Below the pieces are notes generated by a model, which worked only from the letters and a program-made list of their open reading frames with translations, did no database searches and had not been told where the DNA came from. From Myxococcota bacterium (GTDB lineage: Bacteria; Myxococcota; B64-G9): a DNA stretch of 64,000 bases. The translations under genes and the position numbers were made by a program. Location: assembly GCA_022710975.1 (NCBI GenBank), contig JAKLGA010000010.1:222158-286157 (forward strand). Direction: 5' to 3'. Numbering within the stretch: the first letter of the stretch is position 1; the number at the start of each line of letters is the position of its first letter. Shown piece after piece: positions 7,903-17,390 of the stretch.

Positions 7903-8846
7903 GGTCCGGCGGGCTCGTCTGTGCAGTAGGCACGACCGTACGTGACCGCGCAGCCCGCGTAGCCATAGTCCCTGCAGTCCAGGTGAGTGAGCTCGCCCTC
8001 CAGGCAGAAGATGACCACGCCGAGCTGGCAGGTCACCCCGGAGGGGTTCTCACAGCCTCCGATGACCTCCGGGAAGCAGGTGATCCCTCCATCGAGGAGG
8101 TACATGCAGGTGTGCTGGCGTTGGTAGCTCCGGCAGTCCAGGCGGCCCACCCGGCCGCTGTTGCAGGCCACGATGAAGTCGCCGTCGCAGCGCTCCTCGA
8201 AGGTGGCCTCCTCGCAGGGTGCTCCTGCCCCGATGCATCCCAGCAGGCCCGCCTCGGTCTCGCCGCAGGTCTCCCCGCCGCTGGGCCAGACGCTGCAGTC
8301 CTTGCGCACGATTCCGCCGTCCACACAGGTGACGAGCTGGGAACCCTCGCAGCGCGGCTGGAACGTGTCAGGATCGCAGATCGCTTCTCCGCAGACGACA
8401 CGCGCGAACGCCCCGGCCTGCTCGATGCATGACAGCCCAGCAGCCTGGCAGTGGAATACCATGGAACTGTAGTAATCGTAGCCGCAGATGAACGCGTCGC
8501 CGTCGATGCACTCCTCGTGATTGGACCCATCCGTGGGACACACGGCCTGGTAGGACGCATCGCCGTACCAGCACGCGTCCAGCTCGGCGCAGGTCGTGGC
8601 GCGCCCGACGCACTCGAACTCGGCGCGCATCAACTGACGCTCGGTGCTCGCGGCGGGAGGGAAGAGGTCGATCAGGGTCTGCAAGAGACAGGCCCTCCTC
8701 ACCCCGATCGGCGTACCGTACTCGTCGAGGCAGGCGGAGAGCCGTGCGCAGCGGGCGAGGTCGATCCCGGTATTCTTCTTGCACGCAGTGAGCCCCAGGC
8801 TCATTGCCAGGCAGAGGATCGCGACGGCGCTTGCTGAATTTCTCAT
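7899..8846 (-). CDS. cysteine-rich lipoprotein, paralogue A
   Basis: Predicted lipoprotein, 315 aa, function unknown. The ATG at 8846 starts a signal peptide whose lipobox is LGLTAC, followed by lysines. GAGG lies 10 nt upstream, while the longer frame has no signal. The mature part is cysteine-rich, with repeated units of the form C-x3-TF-x2-RC-[ED]G-x2-[LI]V-x-C-x(n)-DC (for example TFQPRCEGSQLVTC and TFEERCDGDFIVAC). It ends with a variant DYGYAGC unit and a TDEPAGP tail. It is a clear tandem paralogue of the gene at 8896-9879, 49 bp apart. Both are visibly less GC-biased than their neighbours, with more A/T-ending codons. Likely cell-surface or periplasmic; an adhesive or scaffold role is only a guess. 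Confidence 0.75.
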   Translation of the reverse strand: MRNSASAVAILCLAMSLGLTACKKNTGIDLARCARLSACLDEYGTPIGVRRACLLQTLIDLFPPAASTERQLMRAEFECVGRATTCAELDACWYGDASYQAVCPTDGSNHEECIDGDAFICGYDYYSSMVFHCQAAGLSCIEQAGAFARVVCGEAICDPDTFQPRCEGSQLVTCVDGGIVRKDCSVWPSGGETCGETEAGLLGCIGAGAPCEEATFEERCDGDFIVACNSGRVGRLDCRSYQRQHTCMYLLDGGITCFPEVIGGCENPSGVTCQLGVVIFCLEGELTHLDCRDYGYAGCAVTYGRAYCTDEPAGP

Positions 8847-8895
8847 GGCGGCTTCGCCTCGATGCTTCTGATCCTGCATCCCGGCTGCTGCCAGG

Positions 8896-9879
8896 CTAGG
8901 GCAAGTCCGGCTCATCCGTGCAGTAGGCGACTGTTCCGAACTGCGAGTCGCCTGTGGCACAGCCAGCAAAGCCATAGTCTGTGCAGTCCAGCCAGGCCAC
9001 CTGGCCTTCGAGGCAGTAGGTGACGAGGCCGTTGAAGCAGATCGGCTCCGTGCTCGCGGTGCACTCATCCTCGTCATCATCAAGGTCGCAGTGGCTCGCG
9101 TCCTCGCAGGTATACCTGTCGTGGTATCTCCGGCAGTCCACCCGGCCCTCGCGGCCGTGGTTGCAGGTCACAAGCACGTCCCCCTCGCAGCGCGCCGTGA
9201 AGGTCAGCGGGTCACAGGGTGGGCCTGCGCCCACGCAGCCCACCTCGCCCGGAGAGGTCTCGCCGCAGGTCTCTCCGGCGATTGGCCGGCAGGGATTCAC
9301 GCCGTCGCATTCCGTCCCCCAGTAGATGTTGCAGTCCTGCCGGTCCACGCCGCACTGGGGTTTGCAGGAGACCAACTCTGTACCCTCGCAGCGTGGCTGG
9401 AAGCTCGCCTGATCGCATTCGGCTTCTCCGCAGAAGATCACCCCTGCCTGCTCGTCGCACATGAGCCCCGCGGCCACGCAGTCGTAGAATTCGGTAACCT
9501 GCCCAAAACCGCAAACCACACTCCCACCCTCGACGCAGTGGAAAATGTCGCCTCCGGTGGCACACACGGATTGCTGTTCTGGCGTACCGCTCAGGCAGGT
9601 TTCGAGCTCGGCGCAGTTTGTCGCTCGAGCAACGCAGAGTCCTTGCGCGCGCAAGACGCGCTGGAGGATGGTCTGGTTGTACGGGTAGTTCTCGTGCATC
9701 ATCAACAAGTTGCAGGCGCTCTTGATGCCTAGCTTCTCATCGTTGCGATCGCACGCGGACAGGCGCGCGCAAAGGGCCTTGTCCAGCCCGGTAGGCTCCT
9801 CATCCCGGCAGCTGGAAACCAGGGTTGAACCGAGAAATAGCGCAGTGAATGCCGTCGTGCGTAGGAGCCCGACCCGCAT
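8896..9879 (-). CDS. cysteine-rich lipoprotein, paralogue B
   Basis: Predicted lipoprotein, 327 aa. The signal peptide ends with STLVSSC as the lipobox cysteine and has GGAGGAGG just upstream of the ATG. The mature protein has the same plan as its downstream neighbour: LCARLSACD after the lipobox, a CAEL-x2-C motif, then cysteine units SFQPRCEGTELVSC and TFTARCEGDVLVTC, an aspartate-rich insert (LDDDEDE) and a last unit ending DYGFAGC, with the tail TDEPDLP. The two genes are a tandem duplication that has diverged substantially. An inverted repeat (9893-9909) abuts its ribosome site. Function unknown. Confidence 0.75.
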   Translation of the reverse strand: MRVGLLRTTAFTALFLGSTLVSSCRDEEPTGLDKALCARLSACDRNDEKLGIKSACNLLMMHENYPYNQTILQRVLRAQGLCVARATNCAELETCLSGTPEQQSVCATGGDIFHCVEGGSVVCGFGQVTEFYDCVAAGLMCDEQAGVIFCGEAECDQASFQPRCEGTELVSCKPQCGVDRQDCNIYWGTECDGVNPCRPIAGETCGETSPGEVGCVGAGPPCDPLTFTARCEGDVLVTCNHGREGRVDCRRYHDRYTCEDASHCDLDDDEDECTASTEPICFNGLVTYCLEGQVAWLDCTDYGFAGCATGDSQFGTVAYCTDEPDLP

Positions 9880-9892
9880 GACCCATCCTCCT

Positions 9893-9909
9893 CCGAGGCT
9901 CCCCCTCGG
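9893..9909 (-). promoter_or_regulatory. leader stem-loop abutting the ribosome site of paralogue B
   Basis: On the mRNA strand CCGAGG, loop GGGAG, CCTCGG forms a perfect 6-bp stem. AGGAGG follows immediately, then the ATG. It could modulate ribosome access. It is one of several such inverted repeats next to ribosome sites in this window. Confidence 0.4.
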
Positions 9910-9962
9910 TCGTGTTCTTCCGGATCGCCGCGCGCAGGCGGCCCAGGCTCATCGCCCGGGCG

Positions 9963-11087
9963 TCACAGCCCGGGGTGCCAGTCCATGTTCACGATGCTGA
10001 CCGCGCCGCTGAACACCTTCACGCTGTGCTTGCCGATCAGCACGCACTCGCCCGCCGCGTTCTGGCCCATGCAGGCCACGGTGTGCGTGCCCTCGGGCAG
10101 CCCGATGGCGGCGAAGATGCCGTTGACGTTGGTCGCGTCGCGGTTGCGCTCGGGGCGCGGGTTCTCGGCGTTGGTGAAGTAGGTCAGCACGCTGGCGTCC
10201 TGCCACACCCCGCAGCGCACGTGCTGCAGCTCGCGGTACTGGCAGTCGCGCATCGTCCCGGCGATGCCGCCCTGGCCGTCCGGGAGGCTGGAGATGCCCA
10301 CCGCCAGCAGGATCACGCTGAAGGTGGGCTGGCTGATGGCGTAGCCGCGCCAGGGGTGCAGGGTGGTGGTCAGCCCGGTGCGCGGATCGCTGACGGCGCT
10401 GGCCCGGGTGTCGAACACGAAGGTGCCGCCCTCGTCCGCGGCCAGATCGGCGTACAGCACCAGGTTGTGCTTGTAGGTGGTGATGAAGCCGCCGCTGGGG
10501 TCGTAGGACTTGAGGATGAGCGGGGTGTTGGTGGGCACCTCGGTGAACTCGAAGGCGCCCCAGTACTCGCAGCCCGCCTCGTCCTTCACCGTGGCCATGT
10601 CCCAGGCGCTGGCGCCGGTGGGATCCTGGTCCGCGCGGTACAGCGCGACCCGCATGTTGTCGGTCACGTCCCCGATGCCGAAGGCGTCCACGCAGCCGCG
10701 GTAGGTGACGGTGGCCGGGCCGGCCGGGGCCGGGATGCCGCACAGCCCCTGGCGGCAGGCGAGCTGCACCCCGGCGTGGTCCGTGGGGCAGTCGGTGTCC
10801 GCGGCGCAGGCGGCCGCGTTGTGGCAGGCGAGGTCCGCGTTCCCCTGGCAGGTGAACACGTTGTCCTCGTCCTCGACGCAGGCCTGGGCCGGGCGATCGG
10901 GGGTGGACACGCACACGCTCTCGGCCACGCAGGTCTGGCTGGCGGCGCAGTAGGTCGCCCCGCACTCCCCGCCGGTGTTGCCGTCGGCGCCGCCGTCGGT
11001 GGGACCGCCGTTGCCGTCCGAGCAGCCACCCAGCGCGAGCGCGGCGCAGGCCAGGAACACGCAAACCGGAAGCAGCCCCTTCTTCAT
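9963..11087 (-). CDS. lipoprotein with cysteine-rich N-terminus
   Basis: Predicted outer-membrane or periplasmic lipoprotein, 374 aa, function unknown. The signal peptide ends in the lipobox LALGGC, followed by a glycine/asparagine/aspartate linker. Residues about 40-115 are rich in paired cysteines (CGATYCAASQTC, CQGNADLAC, CRQGLC), like the short cysteine-rich modules common in Myxococcota lipoproteins. The rest (about 120-374) looks beta-rich and carboxypeptidase-regulatory-like, with PTNTPLILKSYDPSG and LPEGTHTVACMG resembling strands of extracellular beta-sandwich domains. AGGAGG is 7 nt before the ATG. It has its own promoter and probably heads a unit with the two cysteine-rich paralogues downstream. 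Confidence 0.75.
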   Translation of the reverse strand: MKKGLLPVCVFLACAALALGGCSDGNGGPTDGGADGNTGGECGATYCAASQTCVAESVCVSTPDRPAQACVEDEDNVFTCQGNADLACHNAAACAADTDCPTDHAGVQLACRQGLCGIPAPAGPATVTYRGCVDAFGIGDVTDNMRVALYRADQDPTGASAWDMATVKDEAGCEYWGAFEFTEVPTNTPLILKSYDPSGGFITTYKHNLVLYADLAADEGGTFVFDTRASAVSDPRTGLTTTLHPWRGYAISQPTFSVILLAVGISSLPDGQGGIAGTMRDCQYRELQHVRCGVWQDASVLTYFTNAENPRPERNRDATNVNGIFAAIGLPEGTHTVACMGQNAAGECVLIGKHSVKVFSGAVSIVNMDWHPGL

Positions 11088-11115
11088 GGACCTTCCTCCT
11101 GGGGGATTTTCCGCT

Positions 11116-11145
11116 ACCCTAGCAGAGGGTTCCGCGGGCCGTCAA
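11116..11145 (-). promoter_or_regulatory. promoter of the lipoprotein gene at 11087
   Basis: Minus strand: TTGACG (11140-11145), 18 bp, TAGGGT (11116-11121) with TGC directly before the -10. The -35 box overlaps the stop codon of the upstream DUF721 gene, so the two regions are tightly packed. Confidence 0.6.
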
Positions 11146-11642
11146 TTCGGTTCTGCGCTGGCCCGCCGCCGCAGCCAGGCCAGGGCCGCGCGCTCCACCG
11201 CCGCGCGGAGCTGGGGCTCCTGCACGTCGGCGGCGAGCGCGGCCGCCTCGCGCGCCTGGGCGGGGCTGGCGGGCGGCAGCTCGAAGACTGGCGGGGGAGG
11301 GGGCAGGGGCTCGGCCGGCTCGCCCACCACCACCTTGAGCTCGTCGACCCAGTCGCCCCGCAGGCCCTCCTTGAGGCGCGCCAGGATCTCCGGCCCCAGG
11401 TAGGCCATCTCGGTCACCCAGGAGGAGTCGTCGGCCACCACCCGCAGCGTGCGGCGCACCAGGCGCGCCGGCACCACGTGCCTGGCCACGAACTCGCCGG
11501 CCGCCTCCCGCCAGGCGCCGCGCAGGACCTCCAGGCGGTGCAGGTGCTGGAAGCGCCAGCGCCGGGCGCTGGCGCCCACGAGATCGGCCACGGCCACCGG
11601 TCCCTTGCGGTGCTTGCGGAGGCGCCTGCGGCTGGGCTCCAT
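11142..11642 (-). CDS. DUF721/DciA-like protein
   Basis: Small protein of the DUF721 family, 166 aa from the ATG at 11642. This family includes DciA, the replicative-helicase operator of bacteria lacking DnaC/DnaI. The family core is visible: W-REAAGEFVARHVVP, then RTLRVVADDSSWVTEM and YLGPEILARLKE at about residues 35-95. The N-terminus is strongly basic (RRRLRKHRKG) and the C-terminus is proline- then alanine-rich. An in-frame GTG at 11660 would add six residues, but it lies inside a probable extended -10 (TGC then TAGCCT at 11651-11656), so the ATG is preferred. A role in DnaB loading is inference from family only. Confidence 0.7.
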   Translation of the reverse strand: MEPSRRRLRKHRKGPVAVADLVGASARRWRFQHLHRLEVLRGAWREAAGEFVARHVVPARLVRRTLRVVADDSSWVTEMAYLGPEILARLKEGLRGDWVDELKVVVGEPAEPLPPPPPVFELPPASPAQAREAAALAADVQEPQLRAAVERAALAWLRRRASAEPN

Positions 11643-11737
11643 GGGGCCGGAGGCTAGCACGACTGGCTGGCTCGCGCGAGCGGGCTTGCCGGCCGGGCCG
11701 CGCGGTGGTAGTCCGGGGGGGCCGTGGAGGCGAGGCG

Positions 11738-12541
11738 ATGGCCGTGGAGGCGAAGGCGATCGAGCAGGTCGCGCAGAAGCTGCTGGCGGGCGGCCGGAAC
11801 GTCGCCTTCACCGGGGCCGGGGTGAGCGTGGAGAGCGGGGTGCCCGACTTCCGCAGCCCCGGCGGGCTGTGGGAGCGCTTCCCCCCCTTCGAGTACGCCA
11901 CCGCCGACGCCTTCCGCGCCGATCCGGGCAAGGTCTGGCGCATGTTCCGCGCCATGGGCGAGGTGCTGGAGCGGGTCGAGCCCAACCCGGCCCACCTGGC
12001 GCTGGCCCGGCTCGAGGCGCTCGGCCTGCTCGCGGCGGTGATCACCCAGAACATCGACAACCTGCACCAGGCCGCCGGCTCCCGGCGGGTGATCGAGTTC
12101 CACGGCAACGCCCGGCGCATGGTGTGCTGCTGCGGGGCCTGGGAGGCGACCGACGCGGTCCGGGCCCGGATCCGCGCGGGCGAGGACCTGCCGCCCCGCT
12201 GCTCGAAATGCGGCTGCCCGGTCAAGCCGGACGTGGTGCTGTTCGGGGATCCCATCCCGCCCGAGGCCAGCCGGGAGGCCATGCGGCTGGCCCAGCAGCC
12301 GGGCGTGTTCCTGGTGGTGGGCACCTCCAACGTGGTGGCCCCGGCCTCCTACCTGCCGCTCATCGCCCACAAGACCGGCGCCTTCCTGGTCGAGGTGAAC
12401 CCGGAGCGCACCGAGCTCTCGGAGGGCTTCGCCCACGTCTGCTTCCACGCCCGGGCCGGGCAGGTGCTGCCCGCGCTCGTGGACGAGGTGGCGCGCCAGC
12501 AGGCTGCGCACGGCGCGGGCCCGACGCGGCGCGGCGGCTGA
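11738..12541 (+). CDS. cobB: NAD-dependent protein deacylase (sirtuin)
   Basis: Sir2-family enzyme removing acyl groups from lysine with NAD+ as cosubstrate, cytoplasmic, 267 aa. The NAD-binding motif GAGVSVESGVPDFR is near residue 30, TQNIDNLH near 105 and the catalytic histidine is in EFHGN near 125. A zinc site is formed by cysteines in MVCCCG and CSKCGC. The late motifs VVGTSNVV and VEVNPE are also present. The tyrosine/arginine pair typical of class III desuccinylases is not obvious, so substrate range is open. The ATG at 11738 is chosen over the upstream in-frame GTG because GGAGG lies 8 nt before it. It is divergent from the DUF721 gene. Confidence 0.92.
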   Translation: MAVEAKAIEQVAQKLLAGGRNVAFTGAGVSVESGVPDFRSPGGLWERFPPFEYATADAFRADPGKVWRMFRAMGEVLERVEPNPAHLALARLEALGLLAAVITQNIDNLHQAAGSRRVIEFHGNARRMVCCCGAWEATDAVRARIRAGEDLPPRCSKCGCPVKPDVVLFGDPIPPEASREAMRLAQQPGVFLVVGTSNVVAPASYLPLIAHKTGAFLVEVNPERTELSEGFAHVCFHARAGQVLPALVDEVARQQAAHGAGPTRRGG

Positions 12542-12573
12542 CAACCTTCCGGAAGTCGGGGGCTTTCCTCTGC

Positions 12574-12602
12574 TTGACAAGCCGATCGTCCTGGCCTAGA
12601 AA
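12574..12602 (+). promoter_or_regulatory. promoter of the large lipoprotein gene
   Basis: TTGACA (12574-12579), exactly 17 bp, TAGAAA (12597-12602). About 90 nt of leader follow before the ATG at 12696, with AAGGAG as ribosome site. The -35 is a perfect consensus in an otherwise GC-rich gap. Confidence 0.65.
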
Positions 12603-12695
12603 TTGGGCAGTCCGACGGCAACGTCAGAATCGGCCTGGCCGCTAGGCAAGGGGTTCGAGCAACCTTCCACAGCCGTGACAAAGGAGAAGGAAACG

Positions 12696-14954
12696 ATGAT
12701 CAAGCTGTCCAAGAACGCGTTCCTGCTCGGGTTGGCCCTGCTGGCCGCCAGCGCCTTCGGCCTGGCCGCCTGCGACAGCGGCGGCGGTGGCCTGGACTGC
12801 GAGGCCACGGGCGAGTACGAGTGCAACGACAATGCCTGCCACGAGTGCTGCCTGAACGATCACTGCGCGGCCGACGAGGAGTGCAGCGACGCGTTCGTGT
12901 GCGAGAAGGTCTGCCTGCAGGAGAACGCCGACTGCTCCGCGGATCGCGGCGCATGCTGCGACGGCCTGGTGTGCGACGTGTTCGACGCCACCTGCGTGGC
13001 GGACTGCACGGACGCCGCGGGCTGCGCCGCGGCCCACGCGGGTCTGCCTTACGCTGAGAACCTCGAGTGCAACAACGGCGTGTGCGACTTCCGGCACTGC
13101 ACCAACGATGGTCCCTGCCTGCCTGGAACGCTCTGCTACAACGGCGACTGCGTGTCTCCGCCGGATTGTGATGAGATCACCTCGTGCAAGCTGGTGCCCG
13201 GCTCGGCCGTGACCCAGCAGGGCACGGCGGTCGACTTCTCCGCGACCGCGTTCCTGCATTCCGGCGCCCTGGCCCCCGGCGTGACCTTCACCTGGGCGTC
13301 CAGCGATGACGCCATCGCCGCGGTGGATGCGGGCGAGGTGACCGGCGGCGCCAACACCGGCACCGCCACCATCACCGCCACGGTGGCCTCCTGCACCGTG
13401 ACCTGCGACGCGAGCGTGATGAACTACGGCGCCGTGGCCGCCGCCGACACCCGCGTGGTGGTGATCGACGAGCTGGCCGGCACCCCGGTCGAGGGCGCCA
13501 CCGTCATCCTGCACACCGACCCCGTGACCACCGCGACCACCGACGCCCAGGGCGTGGTGACCTTCACCGGCGTGGCCCCCGCGGCCGGCAGCGCGCTGGA
13601 CGTGACGGTGGCCGACCAGGGCTACGGCTACGTGACCCTGGTGGGCATCGAGCGCAACGATCTCATCGTGCACGTCGGCAAGATGTTCGACGACAGCATG
13701 GCCGGCGGCTACCGCGGCGAGATGGACTTCTCCAAGATCATCTGCGCCCCGGGCAACCCCTGCGAGGCCAAGCTCGGCCTGACCGGCCCGTCCATCCCCG
13801 GCAACCTGTTCAACCTGAACATCGACGTGCTGATCGGCGAGCTCATCCAAACTGACATCGTTCTGGGAAGCACCGCGGTGACCGCCCCCCTGCCCGGCGG
13901 CCTGGTGCTCGGGCTGAACGCCACCTGGTTCAAGCAGTACTACAACCCGACCGGCGTGCCCGGCGCCCGCGTGGCCTGGGGCCTGGGCGGCAAGCTGAAC
14001 CTGTCGAAAATCATCGAGATCGCCGGCCCGATCATCTCCGGCGGCACCGAGAACATCGACATCGGCGCGCTGGTGGTGGCCATCCTGCCGCTGTTCGGCA
14101 ACTTCTACACCTCGCTGGTCCCGGGCGTGACCGTGACCCCGATCGCCAAGGTCGCGGACGTGGGCGATCTCAACGGCGACGGCAGCGAGGCTGACCTGCG
14201 CCCGAATTACGACGCCTTCCCGGGCCTGCCGGGCGGCGACATGGTCCTCAAGGTGCCCATGGACAAGGAGCACCCGCTGACGGTGAACGTGCCCAACATG
14301 ACCGCGCCGTACCCCTTCGACGCGGTGATCGTGGTGGCCGGCGCGCTGGTGCGCGACGCGGGCCTGGTGCCCCTGGGCATCGCCGCGGGCGTGGACGCCG
14401 AGAGCCAGGAGGAGAGCCCGGACGGCGTGATCGACCCGATCAGCATGGCGGCCTCCGACGTGGCCGGCCGCCTGCCCGAGGGGCAGTACCAGCGCGTGGT
14501 GGTGGCGCTGGCGCTCTCCATCGCCTCCCTGACCGCCGAGGACAGCGCCGGCATGAACCTGGCCGGCCAGGTGTACTTCGTGGAGGACTTCACCGGGACC
14601 CTCAACCTGTCCGCGTTCATGGCCCCGGCCACCGTCAACTACGATCCGGCCACCCGCGCGGTGACCTTCAGCGGGCTGACCGGGATCGACTACCTGCACA
14701 TGATCTTCTCCGGCGACGGGGACTCGACCTGGCAGGTGCTCGCCCCGGCGGGCCAGACCAGCCCCTACACCCTGCCGGACGCCGCCCTGGTGGGCACCGA
14801 CCGCTCGGCCGGCGCGGCCGTGGTGGGCATCAAGCTCATCGACGGCGTGACCTACCAGGACATCCCGGCCTTCGACGACCAGAACATGGCGGACCTGGTG
14901 AGCCTGGTGAAGGAGTTCGTGTTCACCACCGCCATCCTGCCCGACGTGCCCTGA
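12696..14954 (+). CDS. large lipoprotein with cysteine-rich, Ig-like and calcium-loop regions
   Basis: Predicted cell-surface lipoprotein, 752 aa, function unknown. The lipobox is FGLAAC, followed by a glycine spacer. Residues 30-165 are cysteine-rich in a dickkopf-like pattern (CHECCLNDHC, CDGLVCDVFDATC). Residues about 165-245 resemble a bacterial Ig-like domain (TFTWASSDDAIAAVD, TGTATITATV). A carboxypeptidase-regulatory/CnaB-like module follows at about 250-310 (VVIDELAGTPVEGATVIL). A DLNGDGSEADL calcium loop lies near residue 490. The longer upstream frame is non-coding leader, since AAGGAG precedes this ATG. A strong terminator follows, so it is a single-gene unit. An adhesin or secreted-structure role is conjecture. 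Confidence 0.78.
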   Translation: MIKLSKNAFLLGLALLAASAFGLAACDSGGGGLDCEATGEYECNDNACHECCLNDHCAADEECSDAFVCEKVCLQENADCSADRGACCDGLVCDVFDATCVADCTDAAGCAAAHAGLPYAENLECNNGVCDFRHCTNDGPCLPGTLCYNGDCVSPPDCDEITSCKLVPGSAVTQQGTAVDFSATAFLHSGALAPGVTFTWASSDDAIAAVDAGEVTGGANTGTATITATVASCTVTCDASVMNYGAVAAADTRVVVIDELAGTPVEGATVILHTDPVTTATTDAQGVVTFTGVAPAAGSALDVTVADQGYGYVTLVGIERNDLIVHVGKMFDDSMAGGYRGEMDFSKIICAPGNPCEAKLGLTGPSIPGNLFNLNIDVLIGELIQTDIVLGSTAVTAPLPGGLVLGLNATWFKQYYNPTGVPGARVAWGLGGKLNLSKIIEIAGPIISGGTENIDIGALVVAILPLFGNFYTSLVPGVTVTPIAKVADVGDLNGDGSEADLRPNYDAFPGLPGGDMVLKVPMDKEHPLTVNVPNMTAPYPFDAVIVVAGALVRDAGLVPLGIAAGVDAESQEESPDGVIDPISMAASDVAGRLPEGQYQRVVVALALSIASLTAEDSAGMNLAGQVYFVEDFTGTLNLSAFMAPATVNYDPATRAVTFSGLTGIDYLHMIFSGDGDSTWQVLAPAGQTSPYTLPDAALVGTDRSAGAAVVGIKLIDGVTYQDIPAFDDQNMADLVSLVKEFVFTTAILPDVP

Positions 14955-14978
14955 GCCTGAGCTGATCCGGTCCTGACG

Positions 14979-15012
14979 GCCCCGCCCCTCGCGGAGGGGG
15001 GCGGGGCTTTTT
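14979..15012 (+). terminator. rho-independent terminator after the large lipoprotein gene
   Basis: The 10-bp GC stem GCCCCGCCCC/GGGGCGGGGC (14979-14988 with 14998-15007) extends by two more pairs around a GCGGA loop. TTTTT (15008-15012) follows directly. This is the best intrinsic terminator in the window. Confidence 0.9.
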
Positions 15013-15029
15013 CGTGCCCGCCCGCCTTC

Positions 15030-15060
15030 TTGACCTCGGGAGCGCGACCGGGGTTAGAAT
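15030..15060 (+). promoter_or_regulatory. promoter of the FHA-GGDEF gene
   Basis: TTGACC (15030-15035), 19 bp, TAGAAT (15055-15060). The longest open frame would start on the TTG of this -35 box, so true translation must start further down, at 15111. Confidence 0.55.
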
Positions 15061-15110
15061 GCCCCCACGGTGGCGAGGAGCTCGGAGCAGGCGAGAGGAG
15101 GCCGTTCCCC

Positions 15111-15988
<878 letters not shown>

Positions 15989-15992
<4 letters not shown>

Positions 15993-17371
15993 GGAGATTT
16001 CTGCGCCCCCAGGAACGGGTGGCCGCGCTCCTCCAGCAGATCGTTGGTCATGTCCTGGATCTGGTTGCGGACCGCCTCGGCCTGCGCCATGGCCTGGACC
16101 GCGTCCTCGGGCGCGCCCGGGGCGAGCTGGCGGGTGGGCTGCGGGCGGCCGAAGCGGACCAGCCATTTGCTGGGCAGGGGCAGCGCGCCCAGGGGCCCCA
16201 GCCAGGGGAAGGTCGGGGTGACGGGCAGGAAGCTCAGGCCCACCTGGCGGGCCAGCCAGGCCAGGTTGGCCAGCATGGGGTGGACCTCCTCCGAGCCCAC
16301 CATGGCGACCGGCACCAGGGTCGCGCCGGTGCGCGCGGCCAGGCGCACGAACCCGCCCCGCCCGAAGCGCTGCAGGCGGTAGCGGTCGCGGTACAGCTTG
16401 GTGGCCCCCTTGGTGCCCTCGGGGAACACGATCACCGGCCGCCCGGCCTCGAGCAGGCGCTGGGCGTTCTCCTGGCAGGCCCGCACCGCGCCCAGGCGGT
16501 TCAGGCTCGGGCCCAGGAAGGGCGCGTGGAAGAACAGGTCCTCCAGCAGGAAGCGCACCTCGGGCAGCCCGGCCCGGACGAGCGCCTGGCGCAGCATGAG
16601 CGCGTCCCAGGGGACCAGGCCGGCGTGGTTGGAGACCAGCAGCACCCGCCCGCCCCGGGGCAGGTGCTCGGTCCCGCTGACCTCGACGCGCCAGTAGCGC
16701 TCGAACAGGAGATCGAGCGCCGGCGCCAGCTTGGCGGCGAAGACCGGGTCGAAGCCGAACGGGTCGACCTCGTCCGAGCGCCAGCGCATGGCGAGATCGC
16801 CCCACCAGCGGCCGTAGGTGGCCGGGCGGAGGGCCTCGGACACGGCCTCGGCCAGCATGAAGAGCGGGCCGCGCTCCCCGGGCGAGGGCGCGAGCAGCTC
16901 CTGCCGGTCCAGCTCCCCCGCCTCCTTCCCGGTACCAGGATCAGGGCCAGGAACAGGGCCAGGAACAGGGCCAGGAAGAGGATTCTTAAAGGGTGAAGCT
17001 GGAGAGGCCTTGGAAGCGGCGGGCGGGGCAGGGGGGGCCTCTTCTTTGTCCTGCCCAACCCTCGAAGAAGTCTTTCCTTCTTCCTCCTGATGTTCCTGCC
17101 CCACCCTCACAGAAGCCTTTTCTTTTTCCTTGCCTTCCTGCCCGACCCTCGAGGAAACCTTTCCTCTTTCTTCCTGCTGTTCCTGCCTCACCCTAAGAGA
17201 ATCCTCTCCTGTTTCCTGCCCTTCCTGCCTCTTCCTCACCCCCGAAGGGGGCCTCCTGGCCTTCTTCTTCGGGGCTGGTCCGGGGGTCGGCTGGGCCGGG
17301 CTGGCGGGCTGGTCCTGGGCCGCCGGGCTCGGCCGGGAGAAGGGGTCGCGTCCTAGGACGGATGAGCTCAT
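15989..17371 (-). CDS. PlsC-like lysophospholipid acyltransferase with repeat-rich N-terminal extension
   Basis: Acyltransferase of the PlsC/LPLAT superfamily, 460 aa, probably at the inner-membrane surface making or remodelling lipids. The catalytic region lies at about 240-440: SNHAGLVPWD (His and Asp spaced as in MGAT-like members), then FPEGTKG and LVPVAMVGSEE. The first 170 residues are unusual. They contain four imperfect 14-15 residue repeats with core SRVGQE and alternating E/K/Q runs (DNA at about 17040-17230), then a PGPVPGPVPG tract. This segment is charged, low-complexity and probably disordered, and its DNA is less GC-rich than the rest. It starts 19 nt after the epimerase stop with GAGGGAG upstream. 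Confidence 0.85.
16930..16980. repeat. 12-bp tandem repeat encoding a PGPV tract
   Basis: About four copies of the unit GGGCCAGGAACA on the plus strand, with small changes. On the coding (minus) strand they give repeated Pro-Gly-Pro-Val/Asp. The tract lies between the charged repeats and the acyltransferase domain and is a likely site of slippage length variation. Confidence 0.7.
17040..17230. repeat. 45/42-bp imperfect tandem repeat in the acyltransferase gene
   Basis: Four consecutive units begin CCTGCCCAACCCTC, CCTGCCCCACCCTC, CCTGCCCGACCCTC and CCTGCCTCACCCT on the plus strand, spaced alternately 45 and 42 bp. A degenerate fifth follows. The plus strand is almost purely pyrimidine. They encode the repeated SRVGQE-type segments of the PlsC-like protein, so this is a coding repeat and not CRISPR. 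Confidence 0.8.
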
Positions 17372-17390
17372 GGGCGTGTCTCCCTCGGCC

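Noticed and set aside
15030..15110. Upstream extension of the FHA-GGDEF frame to 15030
   Set aside because: Its TTG start is the -35 box of the promoter, while a perfect AGGAGG marks the TTG at 15111.
17040..17230. Regularly spaced repeats as a CRISPR array
   Set aside because: Units are adjacent, imperfect and in frame with an acyltransferase, with no unique spacers and no cas genes.
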